Part shown: in pieces, positions 1-9,943 of the stretch
Layout of the letters: each line of letters opens with the position of its first letter
Numbering within the stretch: position 1 is the stretch's first letter
Notes under the pieces: generated by a model
Told to the model about the DNA's origin: nothing
The model's database searches: none
The model's input: the letters and a program-made list of their open reading frames with translations, nothing else
Translations under genes and position numbers: made by a program
From: Qipengyuania sp.
GTDB lineage: Bacteria; Pseudomonadota; Alphaproteobacteria; Sphingomonadales; Sphingomonadaceae
DNA length: 64,000 nt
Assembly: GCA_019745075.1 (NCBI GenBank)
Contig: JAIETR010000005.1
Location: 1-64,000 of the forward strand
Direction of reading: 5' to 3'

Positions 1-20
1 CCTCCCCTGAAGGGGAGGGG
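1..20. repeat. Short palindromic repeat CCTCCCCTGAAGGGGAGGGG
   Basis: A near-perfect inverted repeat just downstream of rpmD. The same G/C-run hairpin recurs twice near 54.2 kb, so it is a dispersed repeat family. Here it could act as a weak hairpin between spc-operon genes, but it has no U-tract. Confidence 0.7.
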
Positions 21-29
21 CTGAGTTGT

Positions 30-221
30 TCAATCGATCACCTGCACCATGTGGGGCAGCTTGGCGATCGCGCCGCGAACCTCGGGCGTGTCCTCACGCT
101 CGACCACGCGGTGCATTTTGCCGAGGCCCAGACCGACGAGGATCTTCCTCTGGGCTTCGGGACGACGGATCGGCGAGCCGATCTGCTTGATCTTGATGGT
201 CTTCTTGGTTTCCTGGGCCAT
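30..221 (-). CDS. rpmD: 50S ribosomal protein L30
   Basis: A 63-residue protein matching bacterial L30 in length and sequence, with the typical [10 protein letters not shown] start and the [21 protein letters not shown] core. It binds 23S rRNA in the large subunit. It starts 5 nt after the rpsE stop, so it is co-transcribed as a late gene of the spc operon. The next expected genes (rplO, secY) lie beyond the left edge. Confidence 0.97.
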   Translation of the reverse strand: MAQETKKTIKIKQIGSPIRRPEAQRKILVGLGLGKMHRVVEREDTPEVRGAIAKLPHMVQVID

Positions 222-226
222 ATCGC

Positions 227-1021
227 TTACTCCACCAGCGCCGCGGCGTCGGCTTGGGCCTCGGCCTCGCTGGCGCCACCGCGGCCCAGCAGGTCCGCGA
301 CCTTCTTGCCGCGACGCTGCGCCACCGACTTCGGCGAAGTCTGGTCGGACAGCGCGTCGAAGGTGGCGCGTATCATGTTGTAAGGGTTGCTGGTGCCGAC
401 GGACTTGGTCACCACATCGGCAACGCCCAGGCTCTCGAACACGGCGCGCATCGGACCGCCGGCGATGATGCCGGTTCCCGCAGGGGCCGAGCGCACGGTG
501 ACCTTGCCGGCGCCAAAGTGGCCCTTGCCATCGTGATGGAGAGTGCGGCCCTCCTTGAGCGGCACGCGGATCATCTTCTTCTTGGCGGCGGCGGTCGCCT
601 TGGTGATCGCCTCGGGCACCTCGCGGGCCTTGCCGTGGCCGAAGCCGACCCGGCCCGAGCCGTCGCCGACAACCACCAGCGCCGCGAAGCCGAAGCGCTT
701 GCCGCCCTTCACCGTCTTCGAGACGCGGTTGATGTGGACCAGCTTCTCGATGATGCCGTCGTCCTCTTCCTCGCGGCGGTTGTCGCGACGGTCGCCGCGG
801 CCACGGCCACGGTTTCCGTCACGGCCGCCACCACCACCGCCGCGCCCGCCCCGGCCGCCGCGGTCGCCACCCCGGCCGCGGGGAGCGTCGTCGCCGCCCC
901 GCGCCGGAGCGACGGTTGCGGGCGTGTCGGCGATCGCCGGCTCGGCGTGAACCACCGCGTTCTCGGTCTCGACCGAGGCGGTTTCGTTGCTGGTCTCGGG
1001 TGTTTGGTTCTCGGGCATCAT
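227..1021 (-). CDS. rpsE: 30S ribosomal protein S5 with long Gly/Arg-rich N-terminal extension
   Basis: S5 acts in decoding fidelity on the small subunit. The conserved core (roughly residues 90-250) has the double-stranded-RNA-binding block [26 protein letters not shown] and the [10 protein letters not shown] region. At 264 residues it is about 100 longer than E. coli S5. The extra N-terminal part is first acidic/Thr-rich, then a run of RG/GGR repeats (about residues 45-82) like RNA-binding RGG tails. Two adjacent ATG codons could start it; the first overlaps the rplR stop. The order rplR-rpsE-rpmD is the normal spc order. Confidence 0.96.
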   Translation of the reverse strand: MMPENQTPETSNETASVETENAVVHAEPAIADTPATVAPARGGDDAPRGRGGDRGGRGGRGGGGGGRDGNRGRGRGDRRDNRREEEDDGIIEKLVHINRVSKTVKGGKRFGFAALVVVGDGSGRVGFGHGKAREVPEAITKATAAAKKKMIRVPLKEGRTLHHDGKGHFGAGKVTVRSAPAGTGIIAGGPMRAVFESLGVADVVTKSVGTSNPYNMIRATFDALSDQTSPKSVAQRRGKKVADLLGRGGASEAEAQADAAALVE

Positions 1022-1365
1022 CAGAACTCCAGCCCGCCTTCGCGGGCGGCGTCGGCCAGCGCCTTGACGCGGCCGTGGAACAGGAAGCCGCCGCGATCGA
1101 ACACGACGGTGGTCACACCGGCCTTCTTGGCCGCGGCGGCGATGTCGCTGCCGACCTGCTTGGCGGCATCGACGTTCGCGCCCGAAGCCTTCCCGCCCAG
1201 GGTCGAGGCGGCGGCGAGCGTCTTGCCCGCGCCGTCGTCGATGACCTGCGCGTAGATGTGCTTGCCGGTGCGGTGGACGGACAGGCGCGGCTTGCCGCCC
1301 GCACGGCTCTTGAGCGCGGTGCGGACGCGGCGGCGGCGGCGGACGAAGAGGGAGAGCTTGGCCAT
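1021..1365 (-). CDS. rplR: 50S ribosomal protein L18
   Basis: A 114-residue L18, the 5S-rRNA-binding protein of the large subunit. The basic start [16 protein letters not shown] and the [18 protein letters not shown] core are typical. The open frame extends further upstream, but the ATG at 1365 gives the family length and follows the rplF stop by one base. It is translationally coupled to rpsE by overlapping stop and start codons. Confidence 0.97.
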   Translation of the reverse strand: MAKLSLFVRRRRRVRTALKSRAGGKPRLSVHRTGKHIYAQVIDDGAGKTLAAASTLGGKASGANVDAAKQVGSDIAAAAKKAGVTTVVFDRGGFLFHGRVKALADAAREGGLEF

Positions 1366-1366
1366 C

Positions 1367-1900
1367 TTACTTCTTCTTCCCTTCCTTGCGGAAGATGTAC
1401 TCGCCGCGATAGGCGATGCCCTTGCCCTTGTAGGGCTCGGGCTTGCGCCAGCGGCGAACCTCGGCCGCGAACTGGCCGACCTGCTGCTTGTCGATGCCCG
1501 AAATCTCGACCGTCGTCTGATCCGGGGTCTTGACCTCGATGCCTTCGGGCACGTCGAGATCGACGTCGTGCGAATAGCCGAGCTGGAGCTTGAGCTTCCT
1601 GCCCTGGGCATTGGCGCGGTAGCCCACGCCCTTGATCTCGAGCACCTTGACGAAGCCGCCGGTGACGCCTTCGACGAGGTTCGAGACCAGCGTGCGCTGC
1701 ATGCCCCAGTGGCTGCGTGCCGCCTTGGTGTCGTTGGCGGGGGCGACCTGGATCGCGCCCTCCTCGAGCTTGTAGGTGACGAGGTCCGACAGGCCCATCG
1801 CGAGGGTGCCCTTGGGGCCCTTCACGCTGAGCTGCTTGTCTTCGATGTTGGCGGTGACGCCGCTAGGGATCGCCACCGGCTTTTTGCCGATGCGGCTCAT
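1367..1900 (-). CDS. rplF: 50S ribosomal protein L6
   Basis: A 177-residue L6 of normal length. It begins [15 protein letters not shown] and ends in the conserved [14 protein letters not shown] block that contacts 23S rRNA near the sarcin-ricin loop. Its start shares one base with the rpsH stop. It lies in standard spc order between rpsH and rplR. Confidence 0.98.
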   Translation of the reverse strand: MSRIGKKPVAIPSGVTANIEDKQLSVKGPKGTLAMGLSDLVTYKLEEGAIQVAPANDTKAARSHWGMQRTLVSNLVEGVTGGFVKVLEIKGVGYRANAQGRKLKLQLGYSHDVDLDVPEGIEVKTPDQTTVEISGIDKQQVGQFAAEVRRWRKPEPYKGKGIAYRGEYIFRKEGKKK

Positions 1901-2295
1901 CAGAACACCTCCGCCAGCACTTCGCCGCCGACGTTCTGGGTGCGTGCCTCGGCATCCGAGAGCACGCCCTTGGGCGTCGAGACGATGGTGATGCCCAGGC
2001 CGTTGCGCACGGTCGGAAGCTCCTTCGAGCCCGAATAGACGCGGCGGCCAGGCTTCGAGACGCGCGCGACGTGCTTGATCGCCGGCTCGCCTTCGAAATA
2101 TTTCAGTTCGATCCGCAGCGCCGGGTGCTTGCCCGAGCTGTCGTCGCTGTAGCCACGGATGTAGCCTTCGCGCTTGAGCACTTCGAGCACGTTCGCGCGC
2201 AGCTTGCTGGCGGGCGACAGGACGCTGTCCTTCTTCGCCTGCTGGCCGTTGCGGATGCGGGTGAGCATGTCACCCAAGGGATCGGTCATAGCCAT
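1900..2295 (-). CDS. rpsH: 30S ribosomal protein S8
   Basis: A 131-residue S8, which binds 16S rRNA and in other bacteria represses spc translation. It has the [15 protein letters not shown]-terminus and the [17 protein letters not shown]-terminal block. The second Met, two residues in, is an alternative start. It lies 11 nt after rpsN in the spc operon. Confidence 0.98.
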   Translation of the reverse strand: MAMTDPLGDMLTRIRNGQQAKKDSVLSPASKLRANVLEVLKREGYIRGYSDDSSGKHPALRIELKYFEGEPAIKHVARVSKPGRRVYSGSKELPTVRNGLGITIVSTPKGVLSDAEARTQNVGGEVLAEVF

Positions 2296-2306
2296 CGGTC
2301 AGATCC

Positions 2307-2612
2307 TCACCAGCTCGACTTCGTCAGGCCGGGGATCATGCCCTTGTTGCCAAGGTTCCTGATCTCGATCCGGTTCAGGCCGAACTTGCGGTAGTAGCCG
2401 CGCGGGCGGCCGGTGGTTGCGCAGCGGTTGCGCAAGCGGGTCGGGTTCGCGTTGCGCGGCAGCTCGGCGAGCTTGAGGCGCGCGACGAGACGCTCGGTCT
2501 CGCCGAGGGCCTTGTCGTTCGCGACCGCCTTCAGCTTCTCGTACTTCGCAGCATACTGCTTGACGAGCTTCTTGCGCCGCTCGTTCTTGTTGATGGAACT
2601 CAGTTTCGCCAT
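2307..2612 (-). CDS. rpsN: 30S ribosomal protein S14 (long, zinc-free type)
   Basis: A 101-residue S14 with the conserved [20 protein letters not shown]-terminal block. The length and the lack of a CxxC zinc knuckle place it in the long, zinc-independent class. It sits between rplE and rpsH in the usual order. Confidence 0.98.
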   Translation of the reverse strand: MAKLSSINKNERRKKLVKQYAAKYEKLKAVANDKALGETERLVARLKLAELPRNANPTRLRNRCATTGRPRGYYRKFGLNRIEIRNLGNKGMIPGLTKSSW

Positions 2613-2639
2613 GGACTTAAGCTCTCTTCTTCAGGCGGC

Positions 2640-3230
2640 TCACGCCGCCTCCTTCGTTTCGGTCTCGGCCTGCGGCTGAGGGAACGGGAAGCCGAACAGG
2701 CGGAGCAGCTCGCGCGCTTCCTCGTCGGTGTTCGCCGTGGTGGTCACGATGATGTCCATGCCCCGCACCTTCTCGATCTTGTCGTAGGAGATTTCGGGGA
2801 AGACGATCTGTTCCTTGAGGCCCATCGCATAGTTGCCACGACCGTCGAAGGAACGCGGGTTGAGGCCGCGGAAGTCGCGGATGCGCGGCATGGCCACGGT
2901 CACCAGGCGGTCCATGAACTCGTACATGCGCTCGCGGCGAAGCGTCACCTTCGCGCCGATCGGCATGCCTTCGCGCAGCTTGAACTGCGCGATGGACTTC
3001 TTGGCCTTGGTGATCACCGGCTTCTGGCCGGCGATCAGCGCCATTTCCTCGGCGGCGGTCTGGACCTTCTTCTTGTCCTGGCTCGCCTCGCCCACGCCCA
3101 TGTTGAGCGTGATCTTCTCGAGCCTGGGCACTTCCAGGGAGTTCCTGTAGCCGAACTTCTCGGTCATCGCCTTGACGATGTCGGCCTGGTACTTCGCCTT
3201 GAGGCGCGGGGTGTAGCTCTGCTCAGCCAT
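2640..3230 (-). CDS. rplE: 50S ribosomal protein L5
   Basis: A 196-residue L5, a 5S-rRNA-binding protein of the central protuberance. The visible blocks include [27 protein letters not shown] and [16 protein letters not shown]. The frame is open far upstream through rplX, but the ATG at 3230 ([11 protein letters not shown]) matches the family. That start overlaps the rplX end by 8 nt, which implies translational coupling. The C-terminus carries a short [10 protein letters not shown] tail. Confidence 0.97.
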   Translation of the reverse strand: MAEQSYTPRLKAKYQADIVKAMTEKFGYRNSLEVPRLEKITLNMGVGEASQDKKKVQTAAEEMALIAGQKPVITKAKKSIAQFKLREGMPIGAKVTLRRERMYEFMDRLVTVAMPRIRDFRGLNPRSFDGRGNYAMGLKEQIVFPEISYDKIEKVRGMDIIVTTTANTDEEARELLRLFGFPFPQPQAETETKEAA

Positions 3231-3549
3231 CGATCTTCTCCCCGGACTTGACGGCCACGCGGACCTTCCTGCCGTCCTTGCCGGTCTCGAAACGGACGCG
3301 CGTGGGCTTGCCCGACTTGGGATCGGCCAGCGCGACCTTGGAAATGTGCATCGGCGCCGGATTGCGGTCGATCCCGCCCTGCGGGTTCGCCTGCGTCGGC
3401 TTGCGGTGGCGCGCGGCCACGTTGATGCCGTCGACGACGACCTTGCCGTCCTTGGGGGAGACCTTGGCGACGGTGCCGGTGCGGCCTTTGTCCTTGCCGG
3501 ACAGGACCACGACGCTGTCACCCTTCTTGATACGGGCGGCGGACATCAC
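3223..3549 (-). CDS. rplX: 50S ribosomal protein L24
   Basis: A 108-residue L24 with an N-terminal KOW motif ([19 protein letters not shown]) and the [15 protein letters not shown] block. It is an assembly initiator that binds the 5' end of 23S rRNA. The first of two adjacent ATGs overlaps the rplN stop, and the 3' end overlaps rplE. Confidence 0.97.
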   Translation of the reverse strand: MMSAARIKKGDSVVVLSGKDKGRTGTVAKVSPKDGKVVVDGINVAARHRKPTQANPQGGIDRNPAPMHISKVALADPKSGKPTRVRFETGKDGRKVRVAVKSGEKIDG

Positions 3550-3914
3550 AGCACCTCCGGAGCAAGGCTGATGATCTTCATGAAGCCGCGGCCGCGCAGC
3601 TCGCGGACCACGGGGCCGAAGATACGGGTGCCGAGCGGCTCCTCGTTCTTGTTCACCAGCACCGCGGCATTACTGTCGAAGCGGATCACGCTGCCGTCGG
3701 GACGGCGCACGTCCTTCTTGGTGCGGACGATCACCGCGCGGTGAACGTCGCCCTTCTTGACCTTGGCCCGCGGCTGCGCCTCCTTGATGGAGACGACGAT
3801 CACGTCGCCGACGCCCGCGGTCCGGCGCTTCGAGCCGCCCAGCACCTTGATGCACTGGACGCGCTTGGCGCCGCTGTTGTCCGCGACGTCGAGATTGGAC
3901 TGCATCTGGATCAT
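3546..3914 (-). CDS. rplN: 50S ribosomal protein L14
   Basis: A 122-residue L14, exactly the family length, starting [18 protein letters not shown] and ending in [11 protein letters not shown]. It forms an intersubunit bridge. It is the first gene after the 124-nt gap that follows rpsQ, the longest gap between rplP and rpmD. Confidence 0.98.
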   Translation of the reverse strand: MIQMQSNLDVADNSGAKRVQCIKVLGGSKRRTAGVGDVIVVSIKEAQPRAKVKKGDVHRAVIVRTKKDVRRPDGSVIRFDSNAAVLVNKNEEPLGTRIFGPVVRELRGRGFMKIISLAPEVL

Positions 3915-4038
3915 CGATCCGGTTCCTTCACTCTACCTGGTCGCTTCGCGGTCGGGAAAACCGGTGCCCACTTTTCCCTGCGAAACTTCCCGTTGGCTTG
4001 CCGGGACGTCTGCCCGGCAGTTCCTATCGTCTATTTGC
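3915..4038 (-). other. Intergenic gap between rpsQ and rplN
   Basis: A gap of 124 nt with no coding frame of note. It contains a hairpin with GCCGGG/CCCGGC arms near 3998-4018 but no U-tract. No convincing promoter was seen. It marks the classical S10/spc operon boundary. Confidence 0.5.
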
Positions 4039-4329
4039 TCAGTTGCCGGCTTCGGCCACGTCGAGATTGGCTTCGACCGCCTGGACGCCGCCCGCGACCA
4101 CCCGGTCCTTCACGGCCCAGGCTTTGGTCTTGGAGATCGGCCTGGTCTCCTCGATCCGCACGACGTCGCCGAGCTGATACTCGTTGGCCTCGTCGTGGGC
4201 ATGATACTTCTTCGAGCGGCGGATGATCTTCCCGTAGAGCGGGTGCTTCACCTTGCGCTCGACGAGCACGGTCACGGTCTTGTCGGTCTTGTTCGAGGTG
4301 ACCGTGCCGATGAGAATGCGCTTGGGCAT
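4039..4329 (-). CDS. rpsQ: 30S ribosomal protein S17
   Basis: A 96-residue S17 with an OB-fold core: [19 protein letters not shown], then the [16 protein letters not shown] block and [15 protein letters not shown]. The C-terminal tail is slightly longer than in E. coli. It is the last gene of the S10 block, 10 nt after rpmC. Confidence 0.97.
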   Translation of the reverse strand: MPKRILIGTVTSNKTDKTVTVLVERKVKHPLYGKIIRRSKKYHAHDEANEYQLGDVVRIEETRPISKTKAWAVKDRVVAGGVQAVEANLDVAEAGN

Positions 4330-4339
4330 AGTGTTTTCC

Positions 4340-4561
4340 TTACGCCTTCGCTTCGGCGGCGCGGGTGCGCTCGCCCTGCAGCGTCTTGATCTTGGCGATC
4401 GTGCGGCGAACCTCGCGGATGCGCGCCGGCGCCTCGAGCTGGTTGGTGGCCGACTGGAACCGCAGGTTGAACTGCTCGCGCTTGAGCGTGGTCAGTTCCT
4501 CGCCCAGCTGGTCGTCCGACTTCTGACGCAGGTCCTCGGTCTTGGAGGGCTTCTTGGCCAT
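4340..4561 (-). CDS. rpmC: 50S ribosomal protein L29
   Basis: A 73-residue helical L29 containing the signature [16 protein letters not shown]. It sits at the polypeptide exit tunnel near the SRP and trigger-factor docking site. The frame is open upstream, but the ATG at 4561 shares a base with the rplP stop and gives the family length. Confidence 0.97.
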   Translation of the reverse strand: MAKKPSKTEDLRQKSDDQLGEELTTLKREQFNLRFQSATNQLEAPARIREVRRTIAKIKTLQGERTRAAEAKA

Positions 4562-4995
4562 TATTCGCCTCCCAGATGGCTGGTGTCGCCCAGGCGGGCG
4601 ATGACCTTGGTCTTGATCGGCAGTTTCATCGCCGCGCGCTCGAAGGCTTCGGCGGCGAGCGGGCCGGGAACGCCGTCGAGCTCGAACAGGATGCGGCCCG
4701 GCTTCACCCGCGCGGCCCAGTATTCGACCGAGCCCTTGCCCTTGCCCTGGCGGACTTCGGCGGGCTTCTTCGACACCGGCACATCGGGGAAGATGCGGAT
4801 CCACAGCCGGCCCTGGCGCTTGATGTGGCGCGTGATCGCGCGGCGCGCGGCTTCGATCTGGCGCGCGGTGACGCGCTCCGGCTCGAGCGCCTTGAGGCCG
4901 TAGGAGCCGAAGTTCAGCGCGGTGCCGCCCTTGGCTTCGCCCTTGATCCGGCCCTTGAAGGCCTTGCGGAATTTGTGCTTTTTCGGTTGCAACAT
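4561..4995 (-). CDS. rplP: 50S ribosomal protein L16
   Basis: A 144-residue L16 with [16 protein letters not shown] at the start and the [24 protein letters not shown] block that reaches the peptidyl-transferase region. It sits between rpsC and rpmC as usual. Confidence 0.98.
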   Translation of the reverse strand: MLQPKKHKFRKAFKGRIKGEAKGGTALNFGSYGLKALEPERVTARQIEAARRAITRHIKRQGRLWIRIFPDVPVSKKPAEVRQGKGKGSVEYWAARVKPGRILFELDGVPGPLAAEAFERAAMKLPIKTKVIARLGDTSHLGGE

Positions 4996-5010
4996 GGCTC
5001 TTGCTCTACC

Positions 5011-5715
5011 TTAGCGGCGATCGGACATCGGACGGACGCCGGAGGTCTGGGCCTCCATCATCAGCCGGTCCTGAGCGGTCGGGTCGTGGGCGAGAATCTC
5101 GCCCTTGAAGACCCACACCTTGATGCCGATCACGCCATAGGCGGTCAGCGCCTCGGCCTCGGCGTAGTCGACGTTGGCGCGCAGCGTGTGGAGCGGCACG
5201 CGACCCTCGCGATACTGCTCGACGCGGGCGATCTCGGCGCCGCCGAGGCGGCCGCCGCACATGATCTTGATGCCCTCGGCGCCCAGACGCATGGCGGACT
5301 GCATCGCGCGCTTCATCGCCCGGCGGAACGCCACGCGGCGGATCAGCTGATCGGCGATACCCTGGGCGATCAGCTTGGCGTCGATCTCCGGCTTGCGGAT
5401 CTCGACGATGTTCAGCTTGACGTCGCTCTTGGTCATCGAGGCGAGCTTGCTACGCAGCTTCTCGATGTCCGCACCCTTCTTGCCGATGATCACGCCGGGG
5501 CGCGCGGCATAGATGGAAATGCGGCACAGCTTGGCCGGGCGCTCGATCACCACCTTCGAGATCGCAGCCTGGGGCAGCGTATCGACGATGTATTTGCGCA
5601 GCGCGATGTCTTCCTTGAGCAGCTGCGCATAGTCGCGCCCTTCGGCGTACCAGCGGCTGTCCCAGGTGCGGTTGATCTGCAGACGCAGGCCAATCGGATT
5701 GCTCTTGTGACCCAT
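5011..5715 (-). CDS. rpsC: 30S ribosomal protein S3
   Basis: A 234-residue S3 with the KH RNA-binding domain (about residues 40-110, including the [17 protein letters not shown] GxxG loop). The C-terminal domain contains [29 protein letters not shown]. It forms part of the mRNA entry channel and lies 3 nt after rplV. Confidence 0.98.
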   Translation of the reverse strand: MGHKSNPIGLRLQINRTWDSRWYAEGRDYAQLLKEDIALRKYIVDTLPQAAISKVVIERPAKLCRISIYAARPGVIIGKKGADIEKLRSKLASMTKSDVKLNIVEIRKPEIDAKLIAQGIADQLIRRVAFRRAMKRAMQSAMRLGAEGIKIMCGGRLGGAEIARVEQYREGRVPLHTLRANVDYAEAEALTAYGVIGIKVWVFKGEILAHDPTAQDRLMMEAQTSGVRPMSDRR

Positions 5716-5718
5716 GGC

Positions 5719-6096
5719 TTACGCCTCCTCGCTTTCGCGAACCACGATCCGCAGCCGTGAGAACGGCTTGAGGATGCGGGTCGATTTGCCGCGACCACGT
5801 GTGTGGAAGCGCTTCATGGTGACCGCCTTGCCGACCGAGGCTTCCGCCACGATCAGCGCGTCGACGTCCAGGTTGTGATTGTTCTCCGCGTTGGCGATCG
5901 CGCTGGCGAGCACCTTGCTGGCGTCCTTGGCCATCCCCTTCTTCGAGAAGGCGAGGATGTTGAGGGCTTCTTCGGCCTTTTTGCCGCGGATCAGACCTGC
6001 GACGAGGTTGAGCTTCTGCGCCGACCCACGGATGGTGGTGCCGACGGCCAGCGCCTCGTTGTCCGCGACGCGGCGGGGTGCTTTCTGCTTGCTCAT
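5719..6096 (-). CDS. rplV: 50S ribosomal protein L22
   Basis: A 125-residue L22 that lines the exit tunnel. The signature [21 protein letters not shown] is present. The start shares one base with the rpsS stop. Confidence 0.98.
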   Translation of the reverse strand: MSKQKAPRRVADNEALAVGTTIRGSAQKLNLVAGLIRGKKAEEALNILAFSKKGMAKDASKVLASAIANAENNHNLDVDALIVAEASVGKAVTMKRFHTRGRGKSTRILKPFSRLRIVVRESEEA

Positions 6097-6371
6097 CAGC
6101 GCTTGCCCTTCTTGTCGGCGGCGTGGCCCGGGAAAGTGCGCGTGGGCGCGAACTCGCCGAGCTTGTGCCCGACCATCTCTTCCGAGACGGCGACAGGGAT
6201 GAACTTGTGGCCGTTGTAGACGTTGAACGTCAGGCCAACGAACTGCGGCAGGATCGTGCTGCGCCGCGACCAGGTCTTGATCGGGGCGCGGGCGCCCTTG
6301 TCCTGCGCATCCTCGGCCTTCTTGAGCAGGCTAAGTTCGACGAACGGGCCCTTCCAGACGGAGCGTGCCAT
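6096..6371 (-). CDS. rpsS: 30S ribosomal protein S19
   Basis: A 91-residue S19 with [18 protein letters not shown] at the start and [30 protein letters not shown] near the end, both diagnostic. It binds the 16S rRNA head with S13. It lies 6 nt after rplB. Confidence 0.98.
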   Translation of the reverse strand: MARSVWKGPFVELSLLKKAEDAQDKGARAPIKTWSRRSTILPQFVGLTFNVYNGHKFIPVAVSEEMVGHKLGEFAPTRTFPGHAADKKGKR

Positions 6372-6377
6372 GTCCGA

Positions 6378-7214
6378 TTACCTCTTCTTCTTCGCGTGAC
6401 GCGAACGGATGATCATCTTGTCGGTCGCCTTGTTGTGGCGGGTCCGCGCGCCCTTGGTCGGCTTGCCCCACGGAGTGACCGGGTGACGGCCGCCCGAGGT
6501 GCGGCCTTCGCCGCCGCCGTGCGGGTGATCGACCGGGTTCTTGGCGACGCCGCGGGTAAGCGGCTTGACGCCCATCCAGCGCTTGCGGCCGGCCTTGCCC
6601 AGGTTCTGGTTCTGGTTGTCGGGGTTCGAGACCGCGCCGACCGTGCCCATGCAGTCGCCGCGCACGTAGCGTTGCTCGCCCGAGTTGAGGCGCACCATCA
6701 CCATGCCGCGGTCACGGCCGACGAGCTGGACATAAGCGCCCGCCGAACGCGCGATCTGGCCGCCCTTGCCGGGCTTCATCTCGACGTTGTGGCAGATCGT
6801 GCCGACCGGCATCGTGCCCAGCAGCATGGCGTTGCCCGGCTTGGTGTCGGTGCGCTCGCCGGCGACGACCTTGTCGCCCACGGCCAGGCGCTGCGGCGCC
6901 AGGATATAGGCCAGCTCGCCGTCGTCGTACTTGATCAGCGCGATGAAGGCGGTGCGGTTGGGATCGTATTCGATCCGCTCCACGGTGCCCTCGACGTCCC
7001 ACTTGCGACGCTTGAAGTCAATGTAGCGGTACTTCTGCTTATGACCGCCGCCGATGCCGCGCGAGGTGACGTGGCCCTTGTTGTTGCGGCCGCCGGTCTT
7101 GCGCTTGCCCTCGGTCAGCGACTTGACCGGCTTGCCCTTGTAGAGCCCGGACTTGTCGACGAGGATCAGGCCGCGGCGCGCCGGGCTGGTCGGGTTGTAG
7201 TTCTTGAGTGCCAT
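6378..7214 (-). CDS. rplB: 50S ribosomal protein L2
   Basis: A 278-residue L2 of family length with [15 protein letters not shown], the [14 protein letters not shown] region and the [21 protein letters not shown] signature around the catalytic-centre histidine. It supports subunit joining and peptidyl-transferase function. Confidence 0.98.
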   Translation of the reverse strand: MALKNYNPTSPARRGLILVDKSGLYKGKPVKSLTEGKRKTGGRNNKGHVTSRGIGGGHKQKYRYIDFKRRKWDVEGTVERIEYDPNRTAFIALIKYDDGELAYILAPQRLAVGDKVVAGERTDTKPGNAMLLGTMPVGTICHNVEMKPGKGGQIARSAGAYVQLVGRDRGMVMVRLNSGEQRYVRGDCMGTVGAVSNPDNQNQNLGKAGRKRWMGVKPLTRGVAKNPVDHPHGGGEGRTSGGRHPVTPWGKPTKGARTRHNKATDKMIIRSRHAKKKR

Positions 7215-7237
7215 CGTTCGTTCCTAGGTCCCTGGCC

Positions 7238-7552
7238 TCAGATCCCGCTGGTGACGTCGATGGAATCGCCGTCCTTCAGCGTCACGATCGCCTTCTTCTG
7301 GTCGGTGCGCTTGTAGGGCTTGCCCTTCCACCGCTTGGTCTTGCCTTTCATCACCAGCGTGTTCACGCCGGTGACGGAGACACCGAAGATCGCCTCGACC
7401 GCTTCCTTGATCTGCGGCTTGGTGGCGTCGCCCGCGACCTTGAAGACCACGGCGTTGTTCTCCGACGCGAGCGTCGATTTCTCGGTGATGTGCGGCGCGG
7501 TCAGCACGTCGTAGTGACGCGCGTCGACCTGCCTTGACTGCTGCTTAGCCAT
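7238..7552 (-). CDS. rplW: 50S ribosomal protein L23
   Basis: A 104-residue L23, the exit-tunnel protein that docks trigger factor and SRP. It contains [16 protein letters not shown] and the [21 protein letters not shown] block. Its start overlaps the rplD end by 8 nt. Confidence 0.98.
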   Translation of the reverse strand: MAKQQSRQVDARHYDVLTAPHITEKSTLASENNAVVFKVAGDATKPQIKEAVEAIFGVSVTGVNTLVMKGKTKRWKGKPYKRTDQKKAIVTLKDGDSIDVTSGI

Positions 7553-8168
7553 TGAACCGCGCCTCCAGCTTCTCGACAGCGTCCTTGGTGAGGACCAGCG
7601 TGTCGTGCTTCAGGATGTCGTAGACGTTGGCGCCGATCGCCGGCAGCACGTTCACGTTCGGCAGGTTGCGCGCGGCCTGGGCGAAGCCGGCGTCGACGCT
7701 CTCGCCGCCGATGACCAGCACCTTGCCGTTCCAGCCCGCCTTGTCGAGATGGCCCTTGAGCGCCTTGGTCTTGGCGTCCTTGAGCTCGAGGCTGTCGAGG
7801 ATCACCAGACCCTGTTTGGCCTTGCTCGAAAGCGCCATGCGCAGGCCAAGCGCGCGGATCTTCTTGTTGAGCGACGGGTTGAAGTCGCGCGCCCTCGCGC
7901 CGTGCGCCTTGCCGCCGCCGATGAAAATCGGGGCCGCGCGGTCGCCGTGACGGGCGGTGCCGCCACCCTTCTGGCGGCCGAACTTCTTGCCGGTGCGCGA
8001 CACTTCGCTGCGCTCGCGAGTGGGACGCGCGGTAGCCCGGCGCTTCTCGAGCTGCCAGGTGATCACGCGGTGGAGGATGTCGGCGCGCGGCTCGAGACCG
8101 AAGACATCCTCGTTCAGCTCGATATCCCCGGACGCCTTACCATCCAGCTTCTGGACCTTGACCTTCAC
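7545..8168 (-). CDS. rplD: 50S ribosomal protein L4
   Basis: A 207-residue L4 with the long basic loop ([34 protein letters not shown]) that extends into the exit tunnel. In gammaproteobacteria L4 also controls its own operon by attenuation and translational repression. The start overlaps the rplC stop by 4 nt. Confidence 0.98.
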   Translation of the reverse strand: MKVKVQKLDGKASGDIELNEDVFGLEPRADILHRVITWQLEKRRATARPTRERSEVSRTGKKFGRQKGGGTARHGDRAAPIFIGGGKAHGARARDFNPSLNKKIRALGLRMALSSKAKQGLVILDSLELKDAKTKALKGHLDKAGWNGKVLVIGGESVDAGFAQAARNLPNVNVLPAIGANVYDILKHDTLVLTKDAVEKLEARFNG

Positions 8169-9049
8169 GCGTCTGACTCCTTGCTCTCGTCCGCAGAGCC
8201 TTCGCCCCCGGTCGTGGTTTCGGTCGCGTCGGTTTCGGCATCAGCGCCGGCCTGCTGCGTCTTCACCAGCTCGGCCTGGTGCTCGGCATCGACCTGCTCG
8301 CGCACTTCGTGCTCGGCGGCGGCCTCGACCATGCCGGCGGGCGCTTCCTCATGCTCGGGCTGGGTGCTCTTCTTCTCGAGGATCGCGCCGGGGAACGGCA
8401 GGCCCTCGGGGGCGGGCAGCTTGACCGCGTCGCGGACCAGCAGCCAACCGTTCTCGGTGCCGGGCACCGAGCCCTTGACGAAGATCAGGCCGCGGGTGGC
8501 GTCGGTCCGGACGACTTCGAGGTTCTGCTGGGTGCGCTGACGGTCGCCCATGTGGCCGGCCATCTTCTTGCCCTTGAATACCTTGCCGGGATCCTGACGC
8601 TGGCCGGTCGAGCCGTGGGCGCGGTGGCTGATCGAGACGCCGTGCGTCGCGCGCATGCCGCCGAAGCCCCAGCGCTTCATCGCGCCGGCGAAGCCCTTGC
8701 CCTGCGTGTGACCGGTGACGTCGACCTTCTGGCCGGCGATGAAATGCTCGGCCGAGATGTGCGAGCCGACGGGGACGAGACCGTCCTCGCCGTCGACGCG
8801 AAATTCCGCGACGCGCATCTTCAGGCCGACATCCGCCTTCGCGAAGGCTTCGCGTTGCGGCTTGTTGACGTTCTTCTGCTTGGCCTCGCCCGCGCCGAGC
8901 TGGACGGCGAAATAGCCGTCGCGGTCGGCGGTGCGGTGCGAGACGACCTGGCAGTCCTCCAGCGCGAGAACGGTCACCGGCACGTGCCGGCCGTCCTCCT
9001 GGAAGAGGCGGGTCATCCCGACTTTCTTGGCGATCACGCCAGTGCGCAT
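8165..9049 (-). CDS. rplC: 50S ribosomal protein L3 with acidic C-terminal tail
   Basis: A 294-residue L3 starting [20 protein letters not shown], with the conserved loop [46 protein letters not shown] that reaches the peptidyl-transferase centre. The ATG at 9049 is chosen over longer frames because it matches the family start. After the normal end near residue 225 it carries about 70 extra residues rich in E, D, A, T and Q, ending [13 protein letters not shown]. This acidic tail is unusual for a ribosomal protein and makes the protein about 85 residues longer than E. coli L3. Confidence 0.96.
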   Translation of the reverse strand: MRTGVIAKKVGMTRLFQEDGRHVPVTVLALEDCQVVSHRTADRDGYFAVQLGAGEAKQKNVNKPQREAFAKADVGLKMRVAEFRVDGEDGLVPVGSHISAEHFIAGQKVDVTGHTQGKGFAGAMKRWGFGGMRATHGVSISHRAHGSTGQRQDPGKVFKGKKMAGHMGDRQRTQQNLEVVRTDATRGLIFVKGSVPGTENGWLLVRDAVKLPAPEGLPFPGAILEKKSTQPEHEEAPAGMVEAAAEHEVREQVDAEHQAELVKTQQAGADAETDATETTTGGEGSADESKESDA

Positions 9050-9342
9050 CGTCAAACTCCTCAACAGAGGCACATGGGGACCATTCCCCAGGTGCTTGCT
9101 TGGCCCTTGAATGATGCGTCGCCCCGTCCGGGCCAAAGTGCTTCCCGAAGAAAGCGAGACGGGGGACGCAGACCCGGATCGAAACCCGGCGGTATCCCTT
9201 GTGTCGAGTCCCCGCCCTTCGACGCCGCCTGCGGCGGCGCTCAGGATAAACCACCCAAGGGGTGGCCGGGGACCTCAGGCCGATATGGACGACCCAGAAC
9301 CCTGAGATCCCCGCCTTCGCGGGGATCGTCGATCAAGCTTGC
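9050..9342. repeat. rpsJ-rplC gap with degenerate repeats and a 9-bp-stem hairpin
   Basis: A gap of 293 nt inside the S10 operon. It contains a piece of the TTCGAC...GCTCAGGA dispersed repeat (about 9210-9245). At 9306-9327 there is a perfect hairpin (GATCCCCGC, CTTC loop, GCGGGGATC) of the CCCCGC repeat family. No gene was recognised. Confidence 0.6.
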
Positions 9343-9654
9343 TTACGCCAGCTTGATCTCGACGTTCACGCCCGCGGCGAGGTCGAGCTTCATCAGCGCG
9401 TCCACGGTCTGGGCGTTGGGCTGCACGATATCGAGCAGCCGCTTGAAGGTGCGCACCTCGAACTGCTCGCGCGACTTCTTGTCGATGTGCGGGCCGCGGT
9501 TCACGGTGAACTTCTCGATACGCGTCGGCATGGGAATGGGGCCGCGAATGAGCGCGCCGGTTCTGCGTGCGGTCTCCGCGATTTCGCCAGTGGCCTGGTC
9601 GAGCACGCGATGGTCGAACGCCTTCAGGCGAATGCGGATATTCTGAGCTTCCAT
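9343..9654 (-). CDS. rpsJ: 30S ribosomal protein S10
   Basis: A 103-residue S10 (also NusE, the antitermination factor that bridges NusG and ribosome) starting [20 protein letters not shown], with the [29 protein letters not shown] loop. It is the first gene of the S10 operon. It has its own candidate promoter upstream (9799-9827), separated from tuf by a terminator. Confidence 0.98.
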   Translation of the reverse strand: MEAQNIRIRLKAFDHRVLDQATGEIAETARRTGALIRGPIPMPTRIEKFTVNRGPHIDKKSREQFEVRTFKRLLDIVQPNAQTVDALMKLDLAAGVNVEIKLA

Positions 9655-9696
9655 GTCCTGAACCGATGCGAAAGAGCCGAGAGAGGCCTGAGCCGC

Positions 9697-9740
9697 TCAA
9701 AAAAGAAAGGCCGGCCCCGCTCCTGCCCGGTTTTCCGGAA
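9697..9740 (-). promoter_or_regulatory. Candidate attenuator in the rpsJ leader
   Basis: On the minus strand, a GC-rich segment that can fold (GCCCGC/CGGGC and GGCCGGCC) is followed by a T-rich stretch (CCTTTCTTTTTTG) 45-60 nt before the rpsJ start. The layout resembles a leader attenuator, but the stem is not a clean terminator. This is inference. Confidence 0.35.
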
Positions 9741-9798
9741 AGCGGGCGGCCCCTCGAATCTCGTAATGCCGAAGACGAATCCCCGGCTGCGGGGCGGG

Positions 9799-9827
9799 CC
9801 TATACGGAGGAGACCGGCATCTGGCAA
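9799..9827 (-). promoter_or_regulatory. Candidate sigma-70 promoter of the S10 operon
   Basis: On the minus strand, TTGCCA (9827-9822) and TATAGG (9804-9799) are separated by exactly 17 bp. The site lies just downstream of the tuf terminator and gives a leader of about 140 nt before rpsJ. Confidence 0.6.
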
Positions 9828-9876
9828 CCCCCGAATTCGGATGTCGCAGCGAACCGGAACCCGAACAGGCTCCCTA

Positions 9877-9918
9877 CACAAAAAGGGCCCGGCTCACACC
9901 TGCGAGCCGGACCCTTTG
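9877..9918 (-). terminator. Rho-independent terminator of tuf
   Basis: On the minus strand, AAAGGGTCCGGCTC pairs with GAGCCGGGCCCTTT through a short loop and runs straight into TTTTTGTG. It begins about 25 nt after the tuf stop. It separates tuf from the S10 operon. Confidence 0.85.
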
Positions 9919-9943
9919 GCGCAGCACCCGAAGGTGCGCGAGC

